Positions 1-9,263 of a stretch of 64,000 nucleotides of DNA are shown here, one piece after another. Within the stretch, counting starts at the first letter, position 1. The number at the start of each line of letters is the position of its first letter. The position numbers were made by a program, and so were the translations under genes. Origin of the DNA: Mycobacterium ahvazicum (lineage in GTDB: Bacteria; Actinomycetota; Actinomycetes; Mycobacteriales; Mycobacteriaceae); NCBI RefSeq assembly GCF_900176255.2, contig NZ_FXEG02000002.1, positions 248,001 through 312,000 on the forward strand, written 5' to 3'. The notes under the pieces were generated by a model that saw only the letters and a list, made by a program, of their open reading frames with translations, had not been told where the DNA came from and made no database searches.

Positions 1-552
1 CCGGGTCAATTCGCGGGCCAGGTCGCCGTGGTTCAGCCGGGTGTGGACCGTCAGGTCTTCGGCCGCGGTGTCCAGCTCGTGCAGGTAGTTCTGCCGTTGG
101 TAGAAGTAGTCGCGCACCTCCTCGTGCGGCATCGTGATGGATCCGCTGCCGCTGCCGTCGGAGTAGCGCTCCTCGGTGGCGGCGGCCAGCTGGGCGGTGG
201 TGAGCCGGTAGCGCCGGTGCAGGTTGACCACCGCGCGGGCCAGGGCCGGGTGGGCGTTGACCATCTCGGCGACCTCGGGTGCGTCGACGTTGATGTCCAG
301 ATCGCGATCCATGGTCACCTCGCGCAACTCGGCGACCAGGCGGGTGTCGTCCTGGGAGGCGAAGAAGGTCGCGTCCACGCCGAACACCTCGGTGATCCGC
401 AGCAGTACGGCCACCGTGAGGGGGCGGACGTCGTGCTCGATCTGGTTGAGGTAGCTCGGCGAGATCTCGAGCAGTTGGGCCAGCGCGGCCTGTGAGAACC
501 CGCGCTCGTTGCGCAGCTGGCGAACGCGCGACCCGACGAACGTTTTGGACAT
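1..552 (-). CDS. ramB: RamB-type transcriptional regulator (5' part; cut by window start)
   Basis: This is the N-terminal 184 codons of a regulator that continues beyond base 1. The protein opens MSKTFVGSRVRQLRNERGFS, and an XRE-type helix-turn-helix follows at about residues 8-62 (FSQAALAQLLEISPSYLNQI). That start and layout are those of RamB (Rv0465c), which in Corynebacterium and M. tuberculosis controls glyoxylate-shunt and acetate genes, including isocitrate lyase. The start is the ATG at 552. It lies divergent from the thioesterase gene and about 1.2 kb from icl, its known target. A degenerate RamB-like box sits 33-48 bases upstream, which suggests autoregulation. The sensory C-terminal domain is outside the window, so only the DNA-binding half is seen. 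Confidence 0.9.
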   Translation of the reverse strand, partial: MSKTFVGSRVRQLRNERGFSQAALAQLLEISPSYLNQIEHDVRPLTVAVLLRITEVFGVDATFFASQDDTRLVAELREVTMDRDLDINVDAPEVAEMVNAHPALARAVVNLHRRYRLTTAQLAAATEERYSDGSGSGSITMPHEEVRDYFYQRQNYLHELDTAAEDLTVHTRLNHGDLARELTR

Positions 553-584
553 TATGCCAGCTTACCCGGGTTGCGAAGAATGGA

Positions 585-600
585 TTTGCAGACTTGGCAA
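585..600. promoter_or_regulatory. Candidate RamB box upstream of ramB
   Basis: TTTGCAGACTTGGCAA matches the paired motif in front of icl (1600-1615) at 14 of 16 positions. It is a tandem of two TTTGCA/TTGGCA half motifs resembling the RamB consensus (A-rich stretch followed by TTTGCAAA). It lies 33-48 bases before the ramB start. An autoregulatory role is inferred from motif and position. Confidence 0.5.
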
Positions 601-715
601 CCACGAATCCGCGTCGTCAGGTTTGGCGTTTGTCCGCGCTCGTTGGCATGATTCGCCTCGGGGTCTCGGGTAAACCCCCGGGATTCCGCACGTGAGGCAA
701 TTGGGGAGCGAAGTC

Positions 716-1510
716 GTGAGCCTGGACAAATCAATGATGCCGGTGCCCGACGGTCACCCCGACGTGTTCGACCGGGAGTGGCCGCTGCGAGTCGGCGACA
801 TCGACCGCACCGGACGGCTGCGGTTGGACGCCGCCTGCCGGCACATTCAGGACATCGGCCAGGACCAGCTGCGCGAGATGGGCTTTGAGGAGACCCATCC
901 GCTGTGGATCGTCCGGCGCACGATGCTCGATTTATTGCGGCCGATCGAGTTCCAGGACATGCTGCGCTGCCGGCGCTGGTGTTCGGGCACCTCCAACCGG
1001 TGGTGCGAGATGCGGGTCCGGGTGGACGGACGCAAGGGCGGCCTGATCGAATCCGAGGCCTTCTGGATCAACATCAACCGGGAAACCCAGATGCCGTCGC
1101 GCATCTCCGACGACTTCCTCGAGGGATTGCACAAGACCACGTCCGTCGACCGGTTGCGGTGGAAGGGCTACCTGAAGCCGGGCAGCCGCGACGACGCGGC
1201 CGAGATCCACGAGTTCCCGATCCGGGTCACCGACATCGATCTGTTCGACCACGTCAACAACTCGGTCTATTGGAGCGTCATCGAGGACTACCTGGCGTCG
1301 CATGTGGACTTGATGCGGGAGCCGCTGCGCATCACGATCGAGCACGAGGCGCCGGTGGCGCTGGGCGACAAGCTGGAGATCATCTCGCACATTCATCCGG
1401 CCGGATCGACCGAGCAGTTCGGCGCCGGACTCGTCGACCGCCCTGTTAGAACGCTCACATATGCGGTCGGAGACGAGACGAAAGCGGTCGCTTCGCTCTT
1501 CAATCTCTAA
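716..1510 (+). CDS. Acyl-ACP thioesterase family protein (Rv0466-like)
   Basis: A 264-residue protein with the double hot-dog layout of acyl-ACP thioesterases (FatA/FatB family), which release fatty acids from acyl carrier protein. The N-terminal half (EWPLRVGDIDRTGRLR to about residue 150) and the C-terminal half (FPIRVTDIDLFDHVNNSVYW, about residue 165 onward) each carry the D-x-D/N-H-VNN type signature. I chose the GTG at 716 because GGGGAG lies 8 bases upstream and the length then matches Rv0466. An in-frame ATG at 692 would add eight residues. It is divergent from ramB and next to icl, which fits a fatty-acid or acetate role. The true substrate is not evident. Confidence 0.88.
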   Translation: MSLDKSMMPVPDGHPDVFDREWPLRVGDIDRTGRLRLDAACRHIQDIGQDQLREMGFEETHPLWIVRRTMLDLLRPIEFQDMLRCRRWCSGTSNRWCEMRVRVDGRKGGLIESEAFWININRETQMPSRISDDFLEGLHKTTSVDRLRWKGYLKPGSRDDAAEIHEFPIRVTDIDLFDHVNNSVYWSVIEDYLASHVDLMREPLRITIEHEAPVALGDKLEIISHIHPAGSTEQFGAGLVDRPVRTLTYAVGDETKAVASLFNL

Positions 1511-1599
1511 CCGGACAAGCGTCCTGGTAAATCGCTGGCTGACCTGCGGATACCGGTTACTGACGGGTAGCTTCTGTAACGGTTCAGTTGCCGTACATC

Positions 1600-1615
1600 T
1601 TTGCAAACTTTGCAA
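1600..1615. promoter_or_regulatory. Candidate paired RamB box in the icl promoter region
   Basis: TTTGCAAACTTTGCAA consists of two overlapping TTTGCAAA-type half motifs about 160 bases before the icl start, in a 263-base gap. RamB is known to repress isocitrate lyase in M. tuberculosis, and its gene is at the left end of this window. A related element lies in front of ramB itself. Binding is inferred. Confidence 0.6.
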
Positions 1616-1773
1616 AATGGGCGCGGAGTCGTGGCCAAAATTGGCAATGAAAATGGGTGGACCAGCATCAACAGCCTGTGCCATGGTCGTGTTAGCACAC
1701 GAGCGAAGTTGAGCCTTAATCATCGCAAGACGCGCGGTCCGGCTCAGAATTCAGAATCAAAGGAGTAAGCCCA

Positions 1774-3060
1774 ATGTCTGTTGTTGGCACCCCGAAGAGC
1801 GCCGAGCAGATCCAGCACGACTGGGACACCAACCCCCGTTGGAAGGACACCAGCCGCACCTACACCGCTGAGGACGTGGTGGCCCTGCAGGGCAGCGTCG
1901 TCGAGGAGCACACCCTGGCCCGTCGCGGCGCCGAGGTGCTCTGGGAGCAGCTGCACGACCTGGAGTACATCAACGCCCTGGGCGCCCTGACCGGCAACAT
2001 GGCCGTGCAGCAGGTGCGCGCCGGCCTGAAGGCCATCTACCTGTCCGGTTGGCAGGTCGCCGGTGACGCGAACCTGTCCGGCCACACTTACCCCGACCAG
2101 AGCCTGTACCCGGCCAACTCCGTGCCGCAGGTCATCCGTCGCATCAACAACGCGCTGCTGCGCGCCGATGAGATCGCCAAGGTCGAAGGCGACCGGTCGG
2201 TGGAGAACTGGCTGGCCCCGATCGTCGCCGACGGCGAGGCCGGTTTCGGTGGCGCTCTCAACGTGTACGAGCTTCAGAAGGCGATGATCGCCGCAGGCGT
2301 CGCGGGGTCGCACTGGGAAGATCAGCTGGCTTCGGAGAAGAAGTGCGGCCACCTCGGTGGCAAGGTGCTGATCCCGACTCAGCAGCACATCCGCACCCTG
2401 ACCTCGGCGCGTCTGGCCGCCGACGTCGCCGGTGTGCCGACGGTCGTGATCGCCCGTACCGACGCCGAGGCGGCCACCCTGATCACCTCGGATGTCGACG
2501 AGCGCGACCAGCCGTTCATCACTGGTGAGCGGACCAAGGAAGGCTTCTACCGCGTCCGCAACGGCCTGGAGCCGTGCATCGCGCGGGCCAAGGCCTACGC
2601 GCCGTACTCGGACCTGATCTGGATGGAGACCGGGACCCCGGACCTCGAGCTCGCGGCCAAGTTCGCTGAGGGCGTCAAGTCCGAGTTCCCCGACCAGATG
2701 CTGGCCTACAACTGCTCGCCTTCCTTCAACTGGAAGAAGCACCTGGACGACTCCACCATCGCGAAGTTCCAAAAAGAGCTTGGCGCAATGGGATTCAAGT
2801 TCCAGTTCATCACGCTGGCCGGCTTCCACGCACTGAACTACTCGATGTTCGATCTGGCCTACGGCTACGCCCGCAACCAGATGAGCGCCTACGTCGAGCT
2901 GCAGGAGCGCGAGTTCGCCGCCGAGGAGCGCGGCTACACCGCGACCAAGCACCAGCGCGAGGTCGGTGCCGGTTACTTCGACCGCATCGCCACCACGGTG
3001 GACCCGACGTCGTCGACCACCGCGCTGACCGGCTCGACCGAAGAGGGTCAGTTTCACTGA
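1774..3060 (+). CDS. icl: Isocitrate lyase
   Basis: A 428-residue isocitrate lyase of the short (Icl1) class. It cleaves isocitrate to succinate and glyoxylate in the glyoxylate shunt, and in mycobacteria it also acts as methylisocitrate lyase during growth on fatty acids. The catalytic signature [14 protein letters not shown] puts the active-site cysteine at residue 191, as in Icl1. [10 protein letters not shown] and the C-terminal GQFH are also typical. The start ATG has a good AAGGAG ribosome site about 10 bases upstream. The gene is followed by fadB2 on the same strand but separated by a 57-bp tandem repeat and a strong hairpin. Paired RamB-like boxes lie upstream. Confidence 0.98.
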   Translation: MSVVGTPKSAEQIQHDWDTNPRWKDTSRTYTAEDVVALQGSVVEEHTLARRGAEVLWEQLHDLEYINALGALTGNMAVQQVRAGLKAIYLSGWQVAGDANLSGHTYPDQSLYPANSVPQVIRRINNALLRADEIAKVEGDRSVENWLAPIVADGEAGFGGALNVYELQKAMIAAGVAGSHWEDQLASEKKCGHLGGKVLIPTQQHIRTLTSARLAADVAGVPTVVIARTDAEAATLITSDVDERDQPFITGERTKEGFYRVRNGLEPCIARAKAYAPYSDLIWMETGTPDLELAAKFAEGVKSEFPDQMLAYNCSPSFNWKKHLDDSTIAKFQKELGAMGFKFQFITLAGFHALNYSMFDLAYGYARNQMSAYVELQEREFAAEERGYTATKHQREVGAGYFDRIATTVDPTSSTTALTGSTEEGQFH

Positions 3061-3231
3061 GTCTGAGCGGGCGTAAGTCCGCGAGGAGGAAGTGAAACCG
3101 GCAGGTTAAGTCACTGAGTCTGAGCGGGCGTAAGTCCGCGAGGAGGAAGTGAAACCGGCAGGTTAAGTCACTGAGTCTGAGCGGGCGTAAGTCCGCGAGG
3201 AGGAAGTGAAACCGGCAGGTGAAGTCACTGA
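3055..3231 (+). repeat. 57-bp tandem repeat (VNTR, MIRU-like), three full units
   Basis: Three consecutive 57-base units start at 3055, 3112 and 3169, with a six-base start of a fourth (CACTGA) at 3226. The first unit begins inside the last codon and stop of icl, so CAC-TGA is copied in every unit. Units 1 and 2 are identical by eye. Unit 3 has GGTGAAG where the others have GGTTAAG. Each unit contains GAGGAGGAAGTG, a ribosome-site-like string directly before a GTG. In units 1 and 2 that GTG opens a five-codon mini-ORF ending in TAA. In unit 3 the single change extends it to 18 codons, ending in TAG at 3259-3261. The design resembles mycobacterial interspersed repetitive units. Copy number is likely to vary between strains. 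Confidence 0.9.
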
Positions 3232-3260
3232 TCTCGGCCTAACCAGGGCTGAAGTAGCAT

Positions 3261-3291
3261 AGGCCCCGCCCGGCGATCCTGGGCGGGGCCT
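3261..3291 (+). terminator. Intrinsic-type hairpin after icl and its repeat
   Basis: AGGCCCCGCCC (3261-3271) pairs perfectly with GGGCGGGGCCT (3281-3291) around a nine-base loop, with no long T run. Mycobacterial terminators often lack the T tract. It separates icl plus the repeat from fadB2. Confidence 0.8.
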
Positions 3292-3325
3292 ATTGCGGTC
3301 TAGACCATACGACTGGAGAAACGCA

Positions 3326-4189
3326 GTGAGCGACAAAGGAATTCAGCGGGTTGGGGTTGTCGGGGCCGGCCAGATGGGGTCAGGAATCGCCGAGGTCTCG
3401 GTCCGCGCCGGCGTCGCGGTCACGGTGTACGAGACCACCGAGGCGCTGATCACCGCGGGCCGGAACCGCATCGTGAAATCGCTGGAGCGTGGCGTCAGCG
3501 CCGGCAAGGTGACCGAGCGCGAACGTGACCGCGCCCTGAGCCAGCTCACCTTCACCACCGACCTGAGCGACCTCGCCGACCGTCAGCTGGTCATCGAGGC
3601 GATCATCGAGGACGACGCCGTCAAGGCCGAGGTTTTCGCCAAACTCGACGAGGTGATCACCGATCCCGACGCGGTGCTGGCCTCGAACACCTCGAGCATT
3701 CCGATCATGAAGATCGCGGCCGCCACCAAGAACCCTCAGCGGGTGCTCGGCCTGCACTTCTTCAATCCGGTGCCGGTGCTGCCGCTCGTCGAATTGGTGA
3801 GCACCCTGGTTACCGACGAAGCCGCCGCCGCGCGCACCGAGGAGTTCGCCAGTTCGGTGCTGGGCAAGCAGGTGGTGCGCTGTTCGGACCGGTCTGGCTT
3901 CGTGGTGAATGCCCTGTTGGTGCCCTACCTGCTGTCGGCCGTCCGGATGGTCGAGGCGGGATTCGCCACCGTCGAGGATGTGGACAAGGCGGTCGTCGCC
4001 GGCCTGTCGCACCCGATGGGTCCGCTACGGCTGTCGGATCTTGTCGGCTTGGACACACTCAAACTGATCGCCGACAAGATGTTCGAAGAATTCAAAGAAC
4101 CGCACTACGGCCCGCCGCCGCTGCTGCTGCGCATGGTGGAGGCGGGCATGTTGGGCAAGAAATCGGGTCAGGGTTTCTACACGTACTGA
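3326..4189 (+). CDS. fadB2: 3-hydroxybutyryl-CoA dehydrogenase
   Basis: A 287-residue L-3-hydroxyacyl-CoA dehydrogenase that uses NAD(P) to interconvert acetoacetyl-CoA and 3-hydroxybutyryl-CoA. The Rossmann motif GVVGAGQMGSGIAE lies near residue 9. The catalytic histidine is in LGLHFFNPVPVLPLVE, and the C-terminal domain ends GQGFYTY as in FadB2 (Rv0468). I chose the GTG at 3326 because CTGGAG lies just upstream and the product then matches the family N-terminus. The longer in-frame start at 3293 abuts the icl hairpin. It probably has its own promoter, because the hairpin separates it from icl. Confidence 0.95.
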   Translation: MSDKGIQRVGVVGAGQMGSGIAEVSVRAGVAVTVYETTEALITAGRNRIVKSLERGVSAGKVTERERDRALSQLTFTTDLSDLADRQLVIEAIIEDDAVKAEVFAKLDEVITDPDAVLASNTSSIPIMKIAAATKNPQRVLGLHFFNPVPVLPLVELVSTLVTDEAAAARTEEFASSVLGKQVVRCSDRSGFVVNALLVPYLLSAVRMVEAGFATVEDVDKAVVAGLSHPMGPLRLSDLVGLDTLKLIADKMFEEFKEPHYGPPPLLLRMVEAGMLGKKSGQGFYTY

Positions 4190-5158
<969 letters not shown>

Positions 5159-5173
5159 CTACCGACAGCAGTG

Positions 5174-5206
5174 GCGGGCCGGACTGATTCGGCCGGCCCG
5201 CTTTTC
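5174..5206. terminator. Hairpin terminator between convergent umaA and pcaA
   Basis: GCGGGCCGG (5174-5182) pairs with CCGGCCCGC (5193-5201) around a ten-base loop, followed by TTTTC on the plus strand. It lies in the 50-base gap between two convergent genes and could serve both. Confidence 0.8.
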
Positions 5207-5208
5207 GT

Positions 5209-6072
5209 CTACTTCTCCAGCGTGAACTGGTCGACGTCGGTGTAGCCCTGACGGAACAGCTTGGCGCAGCCGGTCAGGTACTTCATGTAGCGGTCGTAGA
5301 CCTTCTGCGACTGGATCTCGATCGCCGTGTCTTTGTTGGCTTCCAGCGCGGCCGCCCACATGTCCAGGGTGCGCGCGTAGTGCAGCTGCAGCGACTGGGT
5401 CCGGGTGAGACGAAAGCCGGCGTCGGCCGCGTGCTCTTCCACCAGCGCCGGCGTCGGCAGCCAGCCGCCGGGGAAAATCTCGGCCAGGATGAACTGCGTG
5501 AAGTGAACGACCTCGTGGGTCAGCGGCAGGCCTTTGGCCCTGGCTTCCTTGAACGAGGGGCGCACGATGGTGTGCAGCATCATCACGCCGTTGGCCGGCA
5601 GCACCGAGTAGGCCATCTCGAAAAAGCGGGCCCAGCGGGCGCGGCCGAAGTGCTCGAAAGCGCCGATCGAGACGATCCGGTCGACCGGCTCGTCGAACTT
5701 CTCCCAGCCCTCCAGCAGCACTCGCCGGGTCCGCGCGGTGTCGAGCTGGTCGAACGACTTCTGAACGTGCTCGGCCTGGTTCTCCGAGAGGGTCAGGCCC
5801 ACGACGTTGACGTCGTATTTTTCGATGGCGCGCCGCAGCGTGGCGCCCCAGCCGCAGCCGATGTCCAGCAATGTCATGCCCGGCTCGAGTCCCAACTTCG
5901 ACAGTGACAGGTCGATCTTGGCGAGCTGCGCCTCTTCCAGGGTCATGTCGTCACGCTCGAAGTACGCGCAGCTGTAGGTCTGGGACGGGTCCAGAAAAAG
6001 GCGGAAGAAGTCGTCAGACAGGTCGTAGTGCGCCTGCACGTTCCCGAAATGCGGCGTGAGCTGTACGGCCAT
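5209..6072 (-). CDS. pcaA: Cyclopropane mycolic acid synthase PcaA
   Basis: A 287-residue mycolic acid cyclopropane synthase. PcaA forms the proximal cis-cyclopropane of alpha-mycolates in M. tuberculosis and affects cording and persistence. The protein begins MAVQLTPHFGNVQAHYDLSD. It has [17 protein letters not shown] near residue 33 and the SAM site [14 protein letters not shown] near residue 72, and it ends DVDQFTLEK. The ATG at 6072 gives the family length; longer in-frame reading upstream has no homologous look. It is convergent with umaA. Closely related paralogues (the MmaA group) exist, so the assignment rests on both sequence and position next to umaA, as in Rv0470c. Confidence 0.93.
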   Translation of the reverse strand: MAVQLTPHFGNVQAHYDLSDDFFRLFLDPSQTYSCAYFERDDMTLEEAQLAKIDLSLSKLGLEPGMTLLDIGCGWGATLRRAIEKYDVNVVGLTLSENQAEHVQKSFDQLDTARTRRVLLEGWEKFDEPVDRIVSIGAFEHFGRARWARFFEMAYSVLPANGVMMLHTIVRPSFKEARAKGLPLTHEVVHFTQFILAEIFPGGWLPTPALVEEHAADAGFRLTRTQSLQLHYARTLDMWAAALEANKDTAIEIQSQKVYDRYMKYLTGCAKLFRQGYTDVDQFTLEK

Positions 6073-6251
6073 AACGAAAGAAGCCTTTCTGTATCCCGGA
6101 GGCGGGGACGAAGTGGGGAATGCCCATCGGCCTCCGGTGCATGCCCTCTGCATGCTATCGGGTTGGGTCGGCGCAGTTCGTGCGCGCGGCCGTCACATAG
6201 GGTCACACGAGACGGCCGCAATTCACAAACGAATCGCACGCCAGGGGCGGT

Positions 6252-6953
6252 TTAGGGCTCCCGCGGTGGTGCGATCGGCGACGGATGCGGCTCCTCGCGG
6301 AACTTCTCCAGCGATCCGCCGACTTCGACAATTCCGCACAGGGCGTTCCAGCTGAGCATGGTCAAGTAGTCGATGAGTTCGTCTCGGGTCATCCGCGGAT
6401 TAGACATCCACGAGTGTGTGGCCAACTGCACACCGCCGACGATCAGGTAGGACCATGGTTCCGCGCCGCCGGTGTCGATCCCGGCCTGCAGCATGCGCCG
6501 GCGCATCAGCACCGCGATCATGCGCGCGATGATCCGCTCGGAGTCGGCGATCACTTTGCTCTTGCTGGCCGAGCTGTTGGCCATCACGAACCGGTAGGGC
6601 TCGGGTTCGTTCGCCACGGTGTCGACGTAGACGCGGATGACCTCGCGGGTCAGGTCCAGGCCGTCGAGATTGGATGTCAGCGCGGCGGCCATGTTCGGAA
6701 TCAGCGTGGTCTGCGCGAAGCGCATCATCACCGCGGTCGTGAGGTCGTTCTTGTCGACGAAGTAGCGATACAGAACAGTCTTGGAAACCCCGATCTCGGC
6801 AGCGATCTCGTCCATGCTGAGGTAGCGGCCGTGTCGGCGGATCGCGTCGATCGTGCCGTCAACCAGCTCGTTACGGCGTTCCACCTTGTGCTGGTGCCAA
6901 CGCCGCTTACGACCGTCCGTCTTCACGATTACAGCCGGGATTTCCTCTGCCAC
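6252..6953 (-). CDS. TetR family transcriptional regulator (Rv0472c-like)
   Basis: A 233-residue TetR regulator. The helix-turn-helix lies at about residues 44-66 (YLSMDEIAAEIGVSKTVLYR, followed by YFVDKNDL), preceded by a basic stretch (DGRKRRWHQHKVERR). The C-terminal ligand domain is all-helical and ends in a proline-rich tail. The GTG at 6953 was chosen because it gives the Rv0472c length; the upstream reading frame lacks family character. It is divergent from the DUF445 membrane protein, separated by about 136 bases, and upstream of pcaA in the same direction. Its targets are unknown; divergent position makes the DUF445 gene a candidate. Confidence 0.88.
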   Translation of the reverse strand: MAEEIPAVIVKTDGRKRRWHQHKVERRNELVDGTIDAIRRHGRYLSMDEIAAEIGVSKTVLYRYFVDKNDLTTAVMMRFAQTTLIPNMAAALTSNLDGLDLTREVIRVYVDTVANEPEPYRFVMANSSASKSKVIADSERIIARMIAVLMRRRMLQAGIDTGGAEPWSYLIVGGVQLATHSWMSNPRMTRDELIDYLTMLSWNALCGIVEVGGSLEKFREEPHPSPIAPPREP

Positions 6954-7089
6954 TGTCGACGATTCCCATTCACTAGACGCTCTCGATACTACGGCGTGGG
7001 GGCCTGTTTGGCGGACGGGACGCCCGGTGTGAGGGGCTCCACCGGCGGTGTCCCAACACGAACTCGCCGCAGCGAGACATGATGGTGGG

Positions 7090-8457
7090 GTGTCACATAG
7101 AGCCGAGGGGTCGAATCCGGCCGCAACGCGGCCGGAGCCGACCACGCCCACGGCCGCGGCGGGCCGGACTCGTACGTCCTTCGCCGAGTCGTTCGCCGGC
7201 GCCGATCCCGAGGCGGACGCGCAGCGCCGGGTGGCGCTTCGCCGGATGAAATTGGTGGCACTGAGCTTCCTGGTCGGTGCCACGGTGGTATTTCTGGCCT
7301 GCCGATGGGCACAGGCGCACGGCGGTGCGGGCGCCTGGGTCGGTTACGTCGGCGCGGCCGCCGAGGCCGGCATGGTGGGTGCGCTGGCGGACTGGTTTGC
7401 GGTGACCGCGTTGTTCAAACACCCGTTGGGCATCCCGATCCCGCACACCGCGATCATCAAGCGGAAGAAGGACCAGCTCGGCGAGGGCCTGGGCACCTTC
7501 GTGCGGGAAAACTTCCTGTCGCCCGAGGTGGTCGAAACCAAGCTGCTCGACGCCGAGGTGCCGGGCCGGCTCGGCAAGTGGCTATCGGAGCGTGCGCATG
7601 CCGAGCGGGTGGCCAGCGAGGCCGCGACGGTGCTCCGGGTTCTGGTCGAGTTGCTGCGCGACGAGGACGTCCAGCAGGTGATCGACCGGATGATCGTGCG
7701 GCGCATCGCCGAACCGCAGTGGGGGCCGCCGGTGGGCCGGGTGCTGGCGACGCTGCTCGCCGAGAACCGGCAGGAAGCCCTGATCCAATTGCTCGCGGAC
7801 CGGGCCTTTCAGTGGTCGCTGAATGCGGGCGAGATCATCCAGCGGGTGGTCGAGCGTGATTCGCCGACCTGGTCGCCGCGATTCATCGACCATCTCGTCG
7901 GCGATCGCATCCACCGCGAGCTGATGGACTTCACCGACAAGGTGCGCCGCAATCCGGACCACGAGCTGCGCCGGTCGGCGACCCGCTTCCTGTTCGAGTT
8001 CGCCGACGATCTGCAAAACGACCCGGACACCATCGCGCGCGCCGACGCGATCAAAGACCAGCTGATGGCCCGCGACGAAATCGCCAACGCGGCCGCGACG
8101 GCGTGGAAGACGCTGAAGCGGCTGGTGCTCGAGGGCGTCGACGATCCCTCCAGTGCGTTGCGGACCCGCATCGCGGACAGCGTCGTGCGCATCGGGGAGT
8201 CGCTGCGCGACGACGCCGAGCTGCGCGACAAGGTCGATGGCTGGATCGTGCGGGCGGCTCAGCATCTGGTCTCGCAGTACGGGGTCGAGATCACCGCGAT
8301 CATCACCGACACGATCGAACGCTGGGATGCCGAGGAAGCGAGCCGGCGCATCGAGCTGCACGTGGGCCGTGACCTGCAGTTCATCCGGATCAACGGCACC
8401 GTGGTCGGATCGCTGGCCGGGCTGGTGATCTACACCATCGCGCAGCTCTTTTTCTAG
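7090..8457 (+). CDS. DUF445 family membrane protein (Rv0473-like)
   Basis: A 455-residue DUF445 protein. A first membrane segment lies near residue 55 (LVALSFLVGATVVFLAC). The family signature VGYVGAAAEAGMVGALADWFAVTALFKHPLG follows within about 40 residues. The middle is a long helical region, and the C-terminus carries a second membrane segment (VVGSLAGLVIYTIAQLFF). Function of the family is not established. The start is uncertain: GTG at 7090 is preferred, and an in-frame GTG at 7048 would add 14 residues. The N-terminal ~45 residues are low-complexity (Pro/Thr/Ala). It is divergent from the TetR gene. Confidence 0.87.
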   Translation: MSHRAEGSNPAATRPEPTTPTAAAGRTRTSFAESFAGADPEADAQRRVALRRMKLVALSFLVGATVVFLACRWAQAHGGAGAWVGYVGAAAEAGMVGALADWFAVTALFKHPLGIPIPHTAIIKRKKDQLGEGLGTFVRENFLSPEVVETKLLDAEVPGRLGKWLSERAHAERVASEAATVLRVLVELLRDEDVQQVIDRMIVRRIAEPQWGPPVGRVLATLLAENRQEALIQLLADRAFQWSLNAGEIIQRVVERDSPTWSPRFIDHLVGDRIHRELMDFTDKVRRNPDHELRRSATRFLFEFADDLQNDPDTIARADAIKDQLMARDEIANAAATAWKTLKRLVLEGVDDPSSALRTRIADSVVRIGESLRDDAELRDKVDGWIVRAAQHLVSQYGVEITAIITDTIERWDAEEASRRIELHVGRDLQFIRINGTVVGSLAGLVIYTIAQLFF

Positions 8458-8470
8458 GGGTGCTAACTAC

Positions 8471-8488
8471 TGCTTGCAAATGCAAGCA
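8471..8488. promoter_or_regulatory. Palindromic operator candidate upstream of the Rv0474-like regulator
   Basis: TGCTTGCA-AA-TGCAAGCA is a perfect eight-base inverted repeat with a two-base centre, 56-73 bases before the regulator start at 8544. It is a natural candidate for autoregulation by that helix-turn-helix protein. Similar copies elsewhere in the genome would define its regulon. Confidence 0.6.
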
Positions 8489-8543
8489 CATGTCCGTACG
8501 CTCGTTGCTGTCAAGGTCAGTCATCGGACCGTAGGAGCACGCA

Positions 8544-8951
8544 ATGCCACCGGAGGAGACGCTCTCCGCCAAGGTGTCGACAGCGGCTTCCGACATCGGC
8601 AGCTTCATCAGAAGCCAGCGCGAACTCGCGCAGGTTTCGGTACGACAACTTGCCGAGCTGGCCGGTGTCAGCAATCCCTATCTGAGCCAGGTTGAGCGCG
8701 GACTGCGCAAACCTTCTGCCGACGTGCTGAGTCAGATCGCGAAAGCGCTGCGGGTTTCCGCCGAGGTCCTCTACGTGCGGGCCGGGATCCTGGAGCCGAG
8801 CGACAAGAGCCAAGTGCGTGACGCGGTCATCACCGACACGGCGATCACCGAGCGTCAGAAGCAGATTCTGCTCGAGATCTATACCTCATTTGCCCAGCAA
8901 AACGAATCGATCCACGAGGAGTGTTCGCCCGAACCCGACAACCACGAGTGA
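8544..8951 (+). CDS. XRE family transcriptional regulator (Rv0474-like)
   Basis: A 135-residue regulator with an XRE/Cro helix-turn-helix at about residues 20-75 (RQLAELAGVSNPYLSQVERG) and a short helical tail (RQKQILLEIYTSF). It corresponds to Rv0474, which I recall being described as an autoregulating, copper-responsive repressor that also affects rpoB; that role is from the literature, not visible here. The ATG at 8544 follows GTAGGAGC at good spacing. A perfect palindrome lies upstream. The gene lies between the DUF445 gene and hbhA, as in M. tuberculosis. Confidence 0.92.
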   Translation: MPPEETLSAKVSTAASDIGSFIRSQRELAQVSVRQLAELAGVSNPYLSQVERGLRKPSADVLSQIAKALRVSAEVLYVRAGILEPSDKSQVRDAVITDTAITERQKQILLEIYTSFAQQNESIHEECSPEPDNHE

Positions 8952-9263
8952 GGTAGCCCGGCCCGGGCCGGCTCAGCTGCGACAACGCCTGAGCACGAGT
9001 TGGTGACGTATCGCCCAACGGCCGCCGGGTTACCCAGAAGGGAAGGATGCACCGATTCCCACTTACTCCGCGGCGCGACGCTGCGCCGACACCCACTCGA
9101 TCGTCAACCCGACCCGACCAACCAGGAGGTTTATCGGCAAGTCGCGTGCCAGGTCAATCCGCGGGTCTTGACCACTCCACGCACCAGGAGCCGACGCTTG
9201 CCTCGACTTCCATACCAAACACTCCAACCCTGAGAACGACAACGAACCATGAAAGGAAACACC
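8952..9263. other. 312-base gap upstream of hbhA, no gene seen
   Basis: I see no credible coding region here; short open frames on both strands lack mycobacterial protein character. It presumably holds the hbhA promoter. AAAGGAAA lies directly before the hbhA ATG. Confidence 0.5.

Noticed and set aside
1744..3057. 437-residue minus-strand frame opposite icl
   Set aside because: It is antisense to isocitrate lyase with catalytic residues intact on the plus strand; no motif in the shadow frame.
3055..3231. CRISPR array
   Set aside because: The 57-base units are contiguous without spacers, have no partial dyad typical of CRISPR repeats, and no cas genes are near.
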